A stretch of 8,807 nucleotides of DNA from positions 1 through 8,807 of the forward strand of contig CAJTYV010000064.1 of the NCBI GenBank assembly GCA_910584195.1, in the 5' to 3' direction. This stretch comes from an uncultured Ruminococcus sp. Lineage in GTDB: Bacteria; Bacillota; Clostridia; Oscillospirales; Ruminococcaceae. Below are positions 1-6,078 of this stretch, piece by piece. A program made the translations under genes and the position numbers. Positions within the stretch are counted from its first letter, which is position 1; each line of letters starts with the position of its first letter. The notes beneath the pieces were generated by a model. It saw only the letters and a list, made by a program, of their open reading frames with translations. It was not told the DNA's origin and searched no databases.

Positions 1-60
1 AATATCTTTCCACACTGGCGGAAGCCGAAAATATCTAAACAAACGTCCTTGCTTTCCCAT

Positions 61-85
61 CAGACCAGCGTGCTGCGGTGGTCTG
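61..85. repeat. Hairpin CAGACCA/TGGTCTG
   Basis: A 7-bp perfect inverted repeat (61-67 with 79-85) encloses an 11-base loop. A weak outer pairing, ACAAAC near 40 with GTTTGT at 85-90, is possible. There is no T tract directly after it on the plus strand, so it is not a classic terminator. Its AGACCAGCG half is repeated in the stronger hairpin at 184-210. Confidence 0.4.
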
Positions 86-175
86 TTTGTGGTACTTATT
101 TTTCAACCTGTATAAAATTTTCAAAGTTCACAAATTTCTGCTTGACTTTTTATTTGCAGACTTTTTAAATTTGGC

Positions 176-210
176 AAAAATTTAGACCAGCGGATCGGCT
201 CCGCTGGTCT
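176..210 (-). terminator. Intrinsic terminator, minus strand
   Basis: This is a perfect 11-bp GC-rich stem (184-194 with 200-210) with a 5-base loop. Read on the minus strand it is followed by AAA and then five T (180-176). It lies about 130 bases past the stop of the membrane protein gene (342-1658), the nearest minus-strand gene, and probably ends its transcript. The tail is interrupted by three A, so efficiency is uncertain. Confidence 0.55.
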
Positions 211-341
211 GGTTATGGAAATAATATATATCTATAAATTATAAATGTACGATTTTTCTACATTTGCTTTGGAGCAACATCTCTTTGTGAATTTCTCTAC
301 AGTTCTAATTTCAGACGAATAGCAGCATTCTTCCTGCATAT

Positions 342-1658
342 TTATGACTGAAACTGACCGACCAGCAAATATTCCGTGATACATTCACCATCCACATATA
401 ATTGCACTATGATATCCGTCCCGTCTCTGTACGCTGACAATGCCACTTCTTCATCCGTGTCAGCCGCGACCCAGTAAAGATTGGTTGATGCTTCATACAG
501 TTCCGCCTGATAACTGTATTCTCCACCCTCGACATAGATATCTGCATAACCGATGCTTCCATTCACCGTATCCTCAGAATACATACTGATGTCCATTACG
601 GACTGACCACCTATGATGCCCCCGTAATGTCCCGACAATTCCCATGCAGGAATAGAATCCTCCATTGCTCCCTGCACCTCACTGTCATATGCATCCTCGC
701 CTGCCGTTTGATCTATCTCCGATTCATCAACCGTTTGAACAGGCTGCTCTGACAAGTCCACCCTGTCTTCCTCTGTCACTTCCATGCCATCCGTTGCAAA
801 ATCGGCTTCCTCTATGTACTCATCTGCCGCTTCAAGCAATCCCTGTCCGTCAATTTGACCACTACTGTCTCCATCCCCCGCATTCTCAAACAGCGCCTCT
901 AAGAGCATTCCTTCTAACAGACTGCAATCCTGTCCATCCATAGCAATTGACTGGATCGTACACTCACTCCAATCTTTTGACTGGAAAACAATCGTCAGCA
1001 AGCTGCCATTCATTCCATAACCATTAAAGGCAACACGATATAGACCTTTATCAATTTTGTCGCTGCTCCACTTTCCTTCGGGACATGCCGCTCGCAGTGC
1101 TTCTCCAATCGTTATCTCATCACTATATTCGGTAAACTGCATTTTACTGACACCTTTAGATTTTATAAATTCCATTCCTCCAATGTAGCGAAATACAAAG
1201 AGTAATATACACACATACACCATATATTTTATCAGCCGAGAAATGTTAAATACCTTAATATACTTTGCAAACTTTGTTTCCAGATCCTCCTTGTCCTCTT
1301 GATTCTGCTCAAATATCCCCTTGATATGCTTTTCTAAATACCATGCTTCCTCCACATCTCTATGACCAGAAAACTTTCTGAGCGATTTATCAATATAGAA
1401 TTTACCGTCTTTAATTACTCCTGTATGAGCACCATATTTACAATTAAAATTTATCTTATCCTTTTCTCCTAACTCTATCCCTTGTAAAAACGAACAACTT
1501 AACCTGTCTTTTAATACTTTCTCTAAATCTTGCACCGAATCATATTCTATCGGGATGCCTTTGCTCCTTTTGTGCAATTCTTGCAACACCGTCAAATAAA
1601 ATGCAGATACCAGAAATGCCAAAAAAATTACCGTAAAAATTACCATAAAAAAATCCAT
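342..1658 (-). CDS. Two-pass membrane protein with C-terminal beta-rich domain
   Basis: This 438-residue protein of unknown function has an N-terminal hydrophobic segment (about residues 3-24) and a second near 143-160. Between them is a charged, probably cytoplasmic region (25-142). After the second helix comes a domain opening with ITIGEAL (about 182-258). An acidic, low-complexity linker (about 258-337) leads to a beta-rich terminal domain with the signature YGGIIGGQSVMDISMY (345-360). As I recall, similar terminal domains are common in Lachnospiraceae envelope proteins of unknown role; this is from memory. The start is well supported by GAGGAGG 8 bases upstream. The gene diverges from the XRE regulator at 1789, and the palindrome 1694-1710 touches its -10 box, so that regulator may control it. 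The downstream hairpin at 184-210 probably ends it. A sensory or envelope role is inference only. Confidence 0.85.
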   Translation of the reverse strand: MDFFMVIFTVIFLAFLVSAFYLTVLQELHKRSKGIPIEYDSVQDLEKVLKDRLSCSFLQGIELGEKDKINFNCKYGAHTGVIKDGKFYIDKSLRKFSGHRDVEEAWYLEKHIKGIFEQNQEDKEDLETKFAKYIKVFNISRLIKYMVYVCILLFVFRYIGGMEFIKSKGVSKMQFTEYSDEITIGEALRAACPEGKWSSDKIDKGLYRVAFNGYGMNGSLLTIVFQSKDWSECTIQSIAMDGQDCSLLEGMLLEALFENAGDGDSSGQIDGQGLLEAADEYIEEADFATDGMEVTEEDRVDLSEQPVQTVDESEIDQTAGEDAYDSEVQGAMEDSIPAWELSGHYGGIIGGQSVMDISMYSEDTVNGSIGYADIYVEGGEYSYQAELYEASTNLYWVAADTDEEVALSAYRDGTDIIVQLYVDGECITEYLLVGQFQS

Positions 1659-1708
1659 CTTTTTTTCCTCCTCGTAAAAATTTTTGTGCAGTTATATTTA
1701 TCGTAAAT

Positions 1709-1737
1709 ATTATACGTCTTTTATTACTATTTTACAA
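1709..1737 (-). promoter_or_regulatory. Promoter of the membrane protein gene
   Basis: On the minus strand TTGTAA (1737-1732) is separated by 17 bases from a perfect TATAAT (1714-1709). Transcription would start near 1702, about 44 bases before the ATG at 1658. The -10 box overlaps the palindrome at 1694-1710. Confidence 0.6.
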
Positions 1738-1756
1738 GCAAGTATCGAATTATAAT
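1731..1756 (+). promoter_or_regulatory. Promoter of the XRE regulator gene
   Basis: A perfect TATAAT lies at 1751-1756, with TTTACA at 1731-1736 as the nearest -35-like hexamer. The 14-base spacing is short, so the promoter may be weak or use another -35. Its -35 overlaps the -35 of the divergent gene, so the two promoters may compete. Operator-like sequences lie inside it and directly downstream. Confidence 0.45.
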
Positions 1757-1788
1757 AACGATAAATTGAAGTATTTGGAGGTATTACG

Positions 1789-2100
1789 ATGATTGACATT
1801 CTCGCCCGCATAACAAGTCATCGCATATCGCGTAACTGGACAGAATACCAGTTAGCGCAGCAATCTGGCATTCCGCAATCCACAATTTCAACATGGTATC
1901 GCAAAAAGATGCTTCCGACGCTCTCATCGTTGGATAAGATATGCCGTGCATTTGATATGACTTTGGCACAGTTTCTGTCTGAAAACGACGGTTTAACCGA
2001 AATTACCCCCGACCAGAGAGAATTACTTGACAAATGGGAATTGCTCTCACCCATCCAGAAAAAAGCATTTCTTACTCTGATGGACTCTATCGCTCTCTAG
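1789..2100 (+). CDS. XRE/Cro-CI family HTH transcriptional regulator
   Basis: This 103-residue protein has an N-terminal helix-turn-helix of the lambda Cro/CI type (about residues 5-62). YQLAQQSGIPQSTISTWYRK carries the two HTH helices, and TLSSLDKICRAFDMTLAQFL is the usual closing segment of the fold. The C-terminal tail (about 70-103, LTEITPDQRELLDKWELLS) looks helical, as in many small regulators whose tail dimerizes. GGAGGT 6 bases before the ATG supports the start. It probably represses its own promoter and the divergent membrane protein gene through the repeats at 1694-1766; that is inference from position. Its last 14 bases overlap, tail to tail, the end of the minus-strand HTH gene at 2087. 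Confidence 0.9.
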   Translation: MIDILARITSHRISRNWTEYQLAQQSGIPQSTISTWYRKKMLPTLSSLDKICRAFDMTLAQFLSENDGLTEITPDQRELLDKWELLSPIQKKAFLTLMDSIAL

Positions 2101-2254
2101 TCGGTATTTGCTCAAACACGCTCCTTGGTATCTTCCAGTACCGCCCAAACTTAATCGCAGGAATCATCCTGCTCTTAATCATCCGATAAACTGTTGACTG
2201 GCTCACCTGTAATCTGTCACAAAATTCTTTGATTGTCATGTATGATTCTTCCAT
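2087..2254 (-). CDS. Small excisionase-like / MerR-like HTH protein
   Basis: Reading the minus strand from the ATG at 2254 gives a 55-residue protein ending in TAG at 2087. It opens with MEESYMTIKEFCDRLQVSQS and continues TVYRMIKSRMIPAIKFGRYW. This is the HTH_17/excisionase pattern: a 'sets-up-helix' start, an S-x-x-T-V-Y-R-M-I recognition helix, then I-P-A-I-K-F-G-R-Y-W wing residues and a K-I-P-R end. GGAAAGGG about 8 bases upstream is an acceptable ribosome binding site. The gene overlaps the XRE gene's 3' end by 14 bases in convergent orientation. It is a different protein from the Xis at 6095 but of the same fold. Likely roles are recombination directionality for a missing integrase or control of the nearby mobilization operon; neither is shown by sequence. 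Confidence 0.75.
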   Translation of the reverse strand: MEESYMTIKEFCDRLQVSQSTVYRMIKSRMIPAIKFGRYWKIPRSVFEQIPTRER

Positions 2255-2399
2255 AATTTTACCCTTTCCGAAGCTTTTGCCTCATTTTAATAAGATTCAA
2301 AAAGTGAACACACAACCATTCAATAGCGCGCAAGAATAATCATACTTTCCATTAAAAACATGTTGATAAAAAAACAGAAAATAATAAAATGCAATCCAC

Positions 2400-2430
2400 A
2401 TACAATTAAAGAATTGTATATACAATTAAA
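2400..2430. repeat. Repeat cluster ATACAATTAAA, one inverted copy
   Basis: ATACAATTAAA occurs at 2400-2410 and again at 2420-2430, 20 bases apart. Between them AATTGTAT (2412-2419) is the inverse of the first copy, giving an 8-bp hairpin with a 4-base loop. The three sites in 31 bases could bind the MobC-like protein, as relaxosome accessory proteins bind near oriT, or the HTH protein of 2087-2254. Confidence 0.45.
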
Positions 2431-2479
2431 ACTCCCAAAACCCTCATACCCGCAAGCCACGCGCCCTTTCACCTATCCA

Positions 2480-2503
2480 TTTCTCCAGAAAAAGTGCGTA
2501 CTT
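2480..2503. other. Candidate origin of transfer (oriT) core
   Basis: A short inverted repeat, TTTCT-CC-AGAAA (2480-2491), is followed at once by AAGTGCGTACTT (2492-2503). From memory, RSF1010-type and staphylococcal pSK41-type oriT regions have the same order: an inverted repeat, then a nick region containing AA(G/A)TGCG. It lies about 110 bases before the MobC-like gene, where oriT is normally found. The match is short, so this is a suggestion rather than an identification. Confidence 0.35.
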
Positions 2504-2610
2504 GTTAATATATTTATATAATTTAAATACATTAGAAATTATTAAATAAAGAATATTTATTTAACTAAATTTAATTAGCCAATATAAAGCACGAGGAGGT
2601 ATCACATTAA

Positions 2611-2889
2611 ATGAGCAGAACAAAATCAAAAAATAAAGCCATTTCGATAAGAATCAATGAGACTGATCTAATAACAATAGATTATCTGGCTGCTACCGCA
2701 GGCATGAAAAGATCAGCTTATATGTGCCAAAGAAGCCTTTCCACAGGCCCCAATTTGGCAAAACCATTGCGTGACAAAATAAAATCGTGGAATCTGCTAA
2801 ATGAAATCTACCATGAAATCCAAAAAAGCAATGACACACAGCTAAAACACCGTATCCACAAATTACTGAGCGTGGAGGATTCAAAATGA
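2611..2889 (+). CDS. MobC-like relaxosome accessory protein (ribbon-helix-helix)
   Basis: This 92-residue basic protein has an N-terminal ribbon-helix-helix-like segment. AISIRINETD (10-19) is the beta strand and first turn. The region to about residue 45, containing YLAATAGMKRSAYMCQRSL, supplies two helices around a G-M-K/R-S turn. This is the usual head of MobC/plasmid mobilization proteins, which bind near oriT and help the relaxase open the strands. The tail (51-90) is helical and charged. GAGGAGGT 10 bases before the ATG fixes the start. The stop overlaps the relaxase start (ATGA, 2886-2889), so the two are translationally coupled and almost certainly one operon. The family call rests on fold pattern plus the relaxase partner. 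Confidence 0.8.
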   Translation: MSRTKSKNKAISIRINETDLITIDYLAATAGMKRSAYMCQRSLSTGPNLAKPLRDKIKSWNLLNEIYHEIQKSNDTQLKHRIHKLLSVEDSK

Positions 2890-3425
2890 AAACTACATCT
2901 TTCGGGACTCTGATCAACAAAGCCGGAAACGGCAAATACACAAACCAAGATGCACCAGAAAATCTAATCCGATATATCACCCGTACAAACGGCGAACCTA
3001 AAAACGACTTAATCGCATGGGGCGGATTAGGCATTCTCGAATACAAAAGCATTGATTCTATAATTGGTCAGTTCAGTCTTGCTCAACAATTACATACCCG
3101 TAAGGGTGACTTCGGACGCTTTATCGACCATGAAATTTTTTCGTTCTCACCGAAAGGTGAAAGTCTGCTGGACGAAAATAATGTGGATATTGACCGACTT
3201 GCAAGAGAAATGGCATATACTTTTTACGAGACAGATCATTGCCAAGTGTTGTACGGCGTTCATTCTCCCTCAGAAAAGGATGCACATTTACACATACATT
3301 TTGCGATTAACACCGTCAGCTTTGAAACAGGTAACAAACGCCGCGAGAACATAAGCCAAACCCGCGAGCGAAATACGCAGTTCCAGAATATGATTGCTGC
3401 CAGGCTCCCTAATGACGATATGTAA
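2886..3425 (+). CDS. Compact VirD2/MobA-type relaxase (mobilization nuclease domain)
   Basis: Relaxases nick one strand at oriT and stay bound to the 5' end through a tyrosine. This 179-residue protein carries the three-histidine metal motif as AHLHIHFAINTV (133-144: H134, H136, H138, then N142). It also has a plausible catalytic tyrosine in NLIRYITR (Y30) and a conserved-looking HEIFSFSP (82-89). The order matches the Relaxase/mobilization nuclease domain (VirD2-like). Most family members have 300 or more residues with a C-terminal helicase, primase or unknown region; here only the nuclease domain exists. It ends cleanly at TAA (3423-3425) with a strong hairpin 25 bases on, so I see no sign of recent frameshift. 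It may be a naturally minimal relaxase or an old truncation. No mating-pair or coupling protein is visible, so any transfer would need a helper. Confidence 0.8.
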   Translation: MKTTSFGTLINKAGNGKYTNQDAPENLIRYITRTNGEPKNDLIAWGGLGILEYKSIDSIIGQFSLAQQLHTRKGDFGRFIDHEIFSFSPKGESLLDENNVDIDRLAREMAYTFYETDHCQVLYGVHSPSEKDAHLHIHFAINTVSFETGNKRRENISQTRERNTQFQNMIAARLPNDDM

Positions 3426-3449
3426 AGCTGACATCCATTATCATCGAAT

Positions 3450-3477
3450 CTGCGGGATGGCTTATCCCATCCCGCAG
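3450..3477. terminator. Strong hairpin between convergent genes
   Basis: This is a perfect 11-bp GC-rich stem, CTGCGGGATGG (3450-3460) with its complement (3467-3477), and a 6-base loop. It sits between the ends of the plus-strand relaxase gene and the minus-strand gene at 3485. No T tract follows on either strand, so termination may be Rho-assisted or the hairpin may protect mRNA 3' ends. Confidence 0.5.
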
Positions 3478-3484
3478 TCTGAGA

Positions 3485-3772
3485 CTACGATGCTTTAATG
3501 AGATTCATCGCCTGCAATAACGCAACGCAGTCTTTATACCCTTGCTGGTACGCTATTCTGCCATACAGAGCGCCGCTTTCTGTATGAAGGGAAACCAGCC
3601 GATCCACAACCAGCCATTTCTCCTTTTCTAAATTTAACTTGTCAAACAGCTCGATCTGACTGCCGATCTGACTTTGTACTTCTTGATAAAGCTGATTTTC
3701 CAGTAAGGTCTTCGTCATACACTCATTAATCGCAAAATCTGTAATTGCTTCAAAAATATGTTCTTCTTTCAT
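3485..3772 (-). CDS. Small helical protein of unknown function
   Basis: This 95-residue protein was not recognised with confidence. It appears wholly helical, with no signal peptide or membrane segment. The second half, from EKEKWLVVDRL through ESGALYGRIAYQQGYKDCVALL (about 50-87), resembles the Y/F-x-x-G-[YF]-x-x-x-x-x-LL ending of several small Lachnospiraceae proteins of the DUF6809 sort; that resemblance is from memory and weak. The start is supported by AGGAG about 9 bases upstream. It lies downstream of the nuclease-like gene on the same strand but beyond that gene's terminator (3815-3852), so it depends on read-through or a promoter I could not place in the 40-base gap. Confidence 0.7.
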   Translation of the reverse strand: MKEEHIFEAITDFAINECMTKTLLENQLYQEVQSQIGSQIELFDKLNLEKEKWLVVDRLVSLHTESGALYGRIAYQQGYKDCVALLQAMNLIKAS

Positions 3773-3814
3773 TTTCTCACACTCCTCTTTATCCTTCTAC
3801 TCTGCTTAAACATG

Positions 3815-3852
3815 AAAAAAGAGGAATATCCTGTCACAAGAATATCCCTCTT
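3815..3852 (-). terminator. Intrinsic terminator of the nuclease-like gene
   Basis: In the minus-strand RNA, AAGAGGGAUAU (3852-3842) pairs with AUAUUCCUCUU (3829-3819): 11 bp with one G-U and a 12-base loop. The stem's last two U run on, giving six U in a row (3820-3815). It begins about 29 bases past the stop of the gene ending at 3881. Confidence 0.75.
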
Positions 3853-3880
3853 AACACAATTTCCTTTATCCGGCTGTCGC

Positions 3881-4801
3881 CTATACATATTCCGCCGTTT
3901 CCTCGTCAGAAAGATCATATTTCTTCTGGATGATCTTTCTGATCTCTGTGTCCTCATGCCCTAAGTCACGAAGCACCTCTACCGTGCCTTGTATGCCCTT
4001 TTTTATCCCCTCTTTTAAGACACGTTTTTCTATACGAGCTTCTATGATCGGCTCCATGCGCGCTTCTATAATCGGCTCTATACGGGCTTCTACAAGCGGT
4101 TCCACTATCGGCATGAACATCTCTAACAACGCTTCGCTCATACTACCATCTCCTCTCAATTCATAAAACTTCTGCCAGTTTACCTGTGCGCTCACTTCCA
4201 GCACGGAATCAGCCATTTCCCTGTCCCCCTGTTCAGTAAGCAGGCTGATCCTTTTTAACAGCTCCTCCATATCCTGCTTTTCGATCCTGTCCGACAGTGC
4301 TTTCAACCATATATGCGCATCCGACTCCAATTCTCTGGTGACAATAATCTGCGTTGGAAACAAAACCGCCCCCTCTATATAGTATATGCCACGATAGGGA
4401 CACGTTATAGAGTATTGATGGGCTTTAAAATACTTGAAAAGTTCCATCGGCTTTGCATCACGGACGAGAGATACTGTGATATCATCTGCTTTTATCGAAT
4501 CTACGGTTTCCCCATAGGATTTATACAAACTTGCATATGCACCCACCTTGTAAAAGGTGTCGATATCCAGATGATCCTGCGGGGACTTATACTCCAGAAT
4601 ATTATGCCCCTTAAATATTTCCCCTATTTCATTTTCAATAGATGCGTCAGTATCTTTTTTGATAACCAGCAGGTCAATCTCCAGCGGCTTGGTATTCAGA
4701 TTATATTCCTTGACAAATATCAGATCATCCCTGTTCTTTGCCAGCTCCAGATTCATAGCCGCTACGAACCCCGGATGCCACTGTACTTTTGTGTCTTTCA
4801 T
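3881..4801 (-). CDS. PD-(D/E)XK nuclease-like protein, Rpn/transposase-related family
   Basis: This 306-residue protein has the PD-(D/E)XK core: EIDLLVI supplies the metal-binding Asp (D43) and HNILEYKSPQD supplies E70-x-K72. Such proteins are abundant in Lachnospiraceae and related to the Rpn 'recombination-promoting nuclease/putative transposase' group; true activity is mostly unknown. The C-terminal part (about 233-256) is three E-A-R octads, [VIM]EP[LI][VI]EAR, probably helical or coiled coil. It is followed by a basic GIKKGIQGTVEVLRDLG segment. I place the start at the ATG 4801 because GGAG (4812-4809) is 7 bases before it. An in-frame TTG at 4807 extends the frame by two residues but sits 1-2 bases after that site. 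An extended -10 promoter (4826-4834) and a terminator (3815-3852) make it a one-gene unit. It may be cargo or unrelated to the mobile element. Confidence 0.8.
   Translation of the reverse strand: MKDTKVQWHPGFVAAMNLELAKNRDDLIFVKEYNLNTKPLEIDLLVIKKDTDASIENEIGEIFKGHNILEYKSPQDHLDIDTFYKVGAYASLYKSYGETVDSIKADDITVSLVRDAKPMELFKYFKAHQYSITCPYRGIYYIEGAVLFPTQIIVTRELESDAHIWLKALSDRIEKQDMEELLKRISLLTEQGDREMADSVLEVSAQVNWQKFYELRGDGSMSEALLEMFMPIVEPLVEARIEPIIEARMEPIIEARIEKRVLKEGIKKGIQGTVEVLRDLGHEDTEIRKIIQKKYDLSDEETAEYV
4035..4106 (-). repeat. Three 24-bp tandem repeats within the nuclease-like gene
   Basis: Three units (4035-4058, 4059-4082, 4083-4106) share the core GCTTCTA...GCGG/TCGGCT on the plus strand and code the E-A-R octads. 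The outer unit is more diverged. The period is a multiple of three, so copy number can change without breaking the frame. Confidence 0.7.
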
Positions 4802-4825
4802 CCACAATCTCCTTTGTTCTTCTTG

Positions 4826-4834
4826 ATTATAACA
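4826..4834 (-). promoter_or_regulatory. Extended -10 promoter of the nuclease-like gene
   Basis: On the minus strand TGTTATAAT (4834-4826) is an ideal extended -10 element (TGnTATAAT). The only -35 candidate at 17 bases, TTTATT, is poor, as is usual for extended -10 promoters. The start would fall near 4819, leaving about 18 bases before the ATG at 4801, which contain the ribosome binding site. Confidence 0.55.
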
Positions 4835-4878
4835 TATACGGTTAGTATAATAAAGCCATTATCATCTGCTTTTTTCCG

Positions 4879-6054
4879 TTACACACCTCCTCCGACATTC
4901 CTTTCCCGCAGACATGCAAGCGCCTGCTCTTTCTTTGCATCCGAAACATGGGTATAGATATCCATGCTTGTCGTGATACTGGAATGCCCTAATAGTTCCT
5001 GCACCACCTTCATGGAAACATCCGACTCAATCAGCAACGTGGCAAAGGTATGCCGCAGATCATGGAACCTTATATCTGTAATATCGTACTTTTCAAGAAA
5101 AGCATGGTATTTATCCATGAACTGCCTTTGCGGAAGGTAGTCTCCACACATATCTGCAAAAACCAGCCCTTGATCCATATAGATCTCCCGATATTTTTGC
5201 TTATCTGATTCTTGACGCTCCTTTTGCAGCATCAGCGCATCATACACTTCGTCCACCATAGGAACCATCCGAATACTCTCCTTTGTCTTAGGCTCCAGAA
5301 TCTCATACCTTGCGTGTCGGCGTCCTTTTTCATCCGGCTGATCACCCCCGATTCTGCACAGGCTATTTTTTATATAGATTCTGCGACTCTGAAAGTCAAC
5401 GTTTTCCCATTTCAATGCCATAACCTCACCCTTGCGCATACCCGTATATACCGTCGTAACAACAATCGGATAAATTTCTTCGGCTTTTGCCTCCTTTACA
5501 ATCCGTCTGACCTCCTCCACGTTGAGAACCGCCGCCTCATACTTCTTCTTTTTGGGGATGGATGTATACCTGTTGGGATTCTCAGACAGCATTTTTAGTT
5601 TTACAGCCATATTGAGTGCTGCGCCTATGACAATACTAATAGCCCGAACGGTCTTACTGTTGTAGCCGTCATTCAGCTTGTCATTATAGTATGCCTGCAA
5701 TATTTCAGTAGTCACTTGATCCAACGCCGCTTTCCCTATCTGCGTGTCCTTAATATGCTTTCTGTAGATTCTTATATAACCTTCGTAGGTTGTGATCTTG
5801 ATCTCATTCTTCTTATAATTCACAAGAAATTGTTCGATCCATTCTTGAAAAGTCAAATCCTGTTGCTCCTGCTGATCTTTAACGGGCTTCTCAACATTTT
5901 TTTCATTTCTCTTTTCCTTTAGCTTTTTCTTAACCTCAGCCTGTGTTTTTCCATACACAAAATGCCTGACATATTTTTCATCATAAAAAGCCGCACACCA
6001 CCTTCCATCTTTGCGCTTACATATAGTCCCCTCACCATTGCTTCTTTTTCCCAT
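4879..6054 (-). CDS. int: Tyrosine recombinase/integrase (Tn916/phage Int type)
   Basis: This site-specific recombinase integrates or excises a mobile element at its attachment site. It has 391 residues, normal for the family. Numbered from M of MGKRSNGEGT, residues 1-50 form the small arm-binding domain (GRWCAAFYDE...TQAEVKKKLKE). About 68-165 is the core-binding SAM-like domain, and 176-385 is the catalytic domain. Visible active-site residues are R207 (TGMRKGE), a K at 256 or 258 (EPKTKES), H331 and R334 (HDLRHTFAT), H357 (LLGHSS) and Y367 (MDIYTHV), so it looks intact. I chose the ATG at 6054 because AAAGGAG lies 6 bases before it. An upstream in-frame ATG at 6075 has no ribosome binding site, and that extension would itself encode the Shine-Dalgarno. 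It follows xis by 40 bases, in the usual xis-int order. Only a weak hairpin (4852-4872) lies downstream. Confidence 0.93.
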   Translation of the reverse strand: MGKRSNGEGTICKRKDGRWCAAFYDEKYVRHFVYGKTQAEVKKKLKEKRNEKNVEKPVKDQQEQQDLTFQEWIEQFLVNYKKNEIKITTYEGYIRIYRKHIKDTQIGKAALDQVTTEILQAYYNDKLNDGYNSKTVRAISIVIGAALNMAVKLKMLSENPNRYTSIPKKKKYEAAVLNVEEVRRIVKEAKAEEIYPIVVTTVYTGMRKGEVMALKWENVDFQSRRIYIKNSLCRIGGDQPDEKGRRHARYEILEPKTKESIRMVPMVDEVYDALMLQKERQESDKQKYREIYMDQGLVFADMCGDYLPQRQFMDKYHAFLEKYDITDIRFHDLRHTFATLLIESDVSMKVVQELLGHSSITTSMDIYTHVSDAKKEQALACLRERNVGGGV

Positions 6055-6078
6055 GATCTTCTCCTTTCCGCGCATAAT

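Larger units (their letters stand above)
1..341. other. Gene-free left edge with two related hairpins
   Basis: I see no credible coding region here. The stretch is AT-rich and holds two hairpins that share the 9-mer AGACCAGCG (62-70 and 184-192), listed separately. It probably contains the 3' untranslated region of the minus-strand membrane protein gene ending at 342, and perhaps the downstream part of a unit lying left of the window. No tRNA fragment or attachment-like repeat of the tRNA-Leu 3' end was found. Confidence 0.6.
1694..1766. promoter_or_regulatory. Operator-like repeats in divergent promoter region
   Basis: The half-site ATTTATCGT (1696-1704) recurs inverted as ACGATAAAT (1758-1766). 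The first copy sits in a 17-bp palindrome, ATATTTA-TCG-TAAATAT (1694-1710). A looser TATCGAATTAT copy lies at 1743-1753. The sites abut the -10 boxes of both divergent promoters, where a repressor would block both. The XRE protein encoded at 1789 is the obvious candidate ligand, by position only. Confidence 0.5.
2255..2610. other. Gene-free AT-rich gap upstream of the mobilization operon
   Basis: This 356-base stretch holds no convincing gene. It contains a repeat cluster (2400-2430), a short GC-richer island (about 2431-2475) inside otherwise very AT-rich DNA, and an oriT-like sequence (2480-2503). From 2504 to 2590 it is almost pure A/T. A TATAAT at 2517-2522 may be the -10 of the mobilization operon, but no good -35 accompanies it. 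This is where an origin of transfer would be expected. Confidence 0.5.

Noticed and set aside
665..943. Plus-strand ORF of 92 codons opposite the membrane protein gene
   Set aside because: Antisense shadow, rich in Pro/His/Leu, no ribosome binding site; the minus-strand protein has a good start and domain structure.
1818..2054. Minus-strand ORFs opposite the XRE regulator
   Set aside because: Antisense shadows without ribosome binding sites; the plus-strand HTH protein is clearly real.
2466..2476. TTCACCTATCC resembling the IncP (RP4) nick region
   Set aside because: The match stops before the TG of the YATCCTG|Y core and has no matching inverted repeat; the AAGTGCG site nearby is a better oriT candidate.
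2360..2521. Plus-strand ORF of about 53 codons, ATG TTG ATA AAA...
   Set aside because: No ribosome binding site, lysine/isoleucine-rich as expected from AT-rich DNA, and it covers the repeat cluster and oriT candidate. No recognisable domain.
2693..3052. Minus-strand ORF of 119 codons across mobC and the relaxase
   Set aside because: It lies opposite two recognisable, translationally coupled genes and has no ribosome binding site or domain.
4313..4957. Plus-strand ORF of 214 codons
   Set aside because: Long, but antisense to the nuclease-like gene and the end of int. Its composition (many Cys, Phe, Tyr, Ile) is that of a shadow, and no ribosome binding site was seen.
6055..6075. Upstream ATG for the integrase
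   Set aside because: No Shine-Dalgarno before it; AAAGGAG inside the extension is the ribosome binding site of the ATG at 6054.
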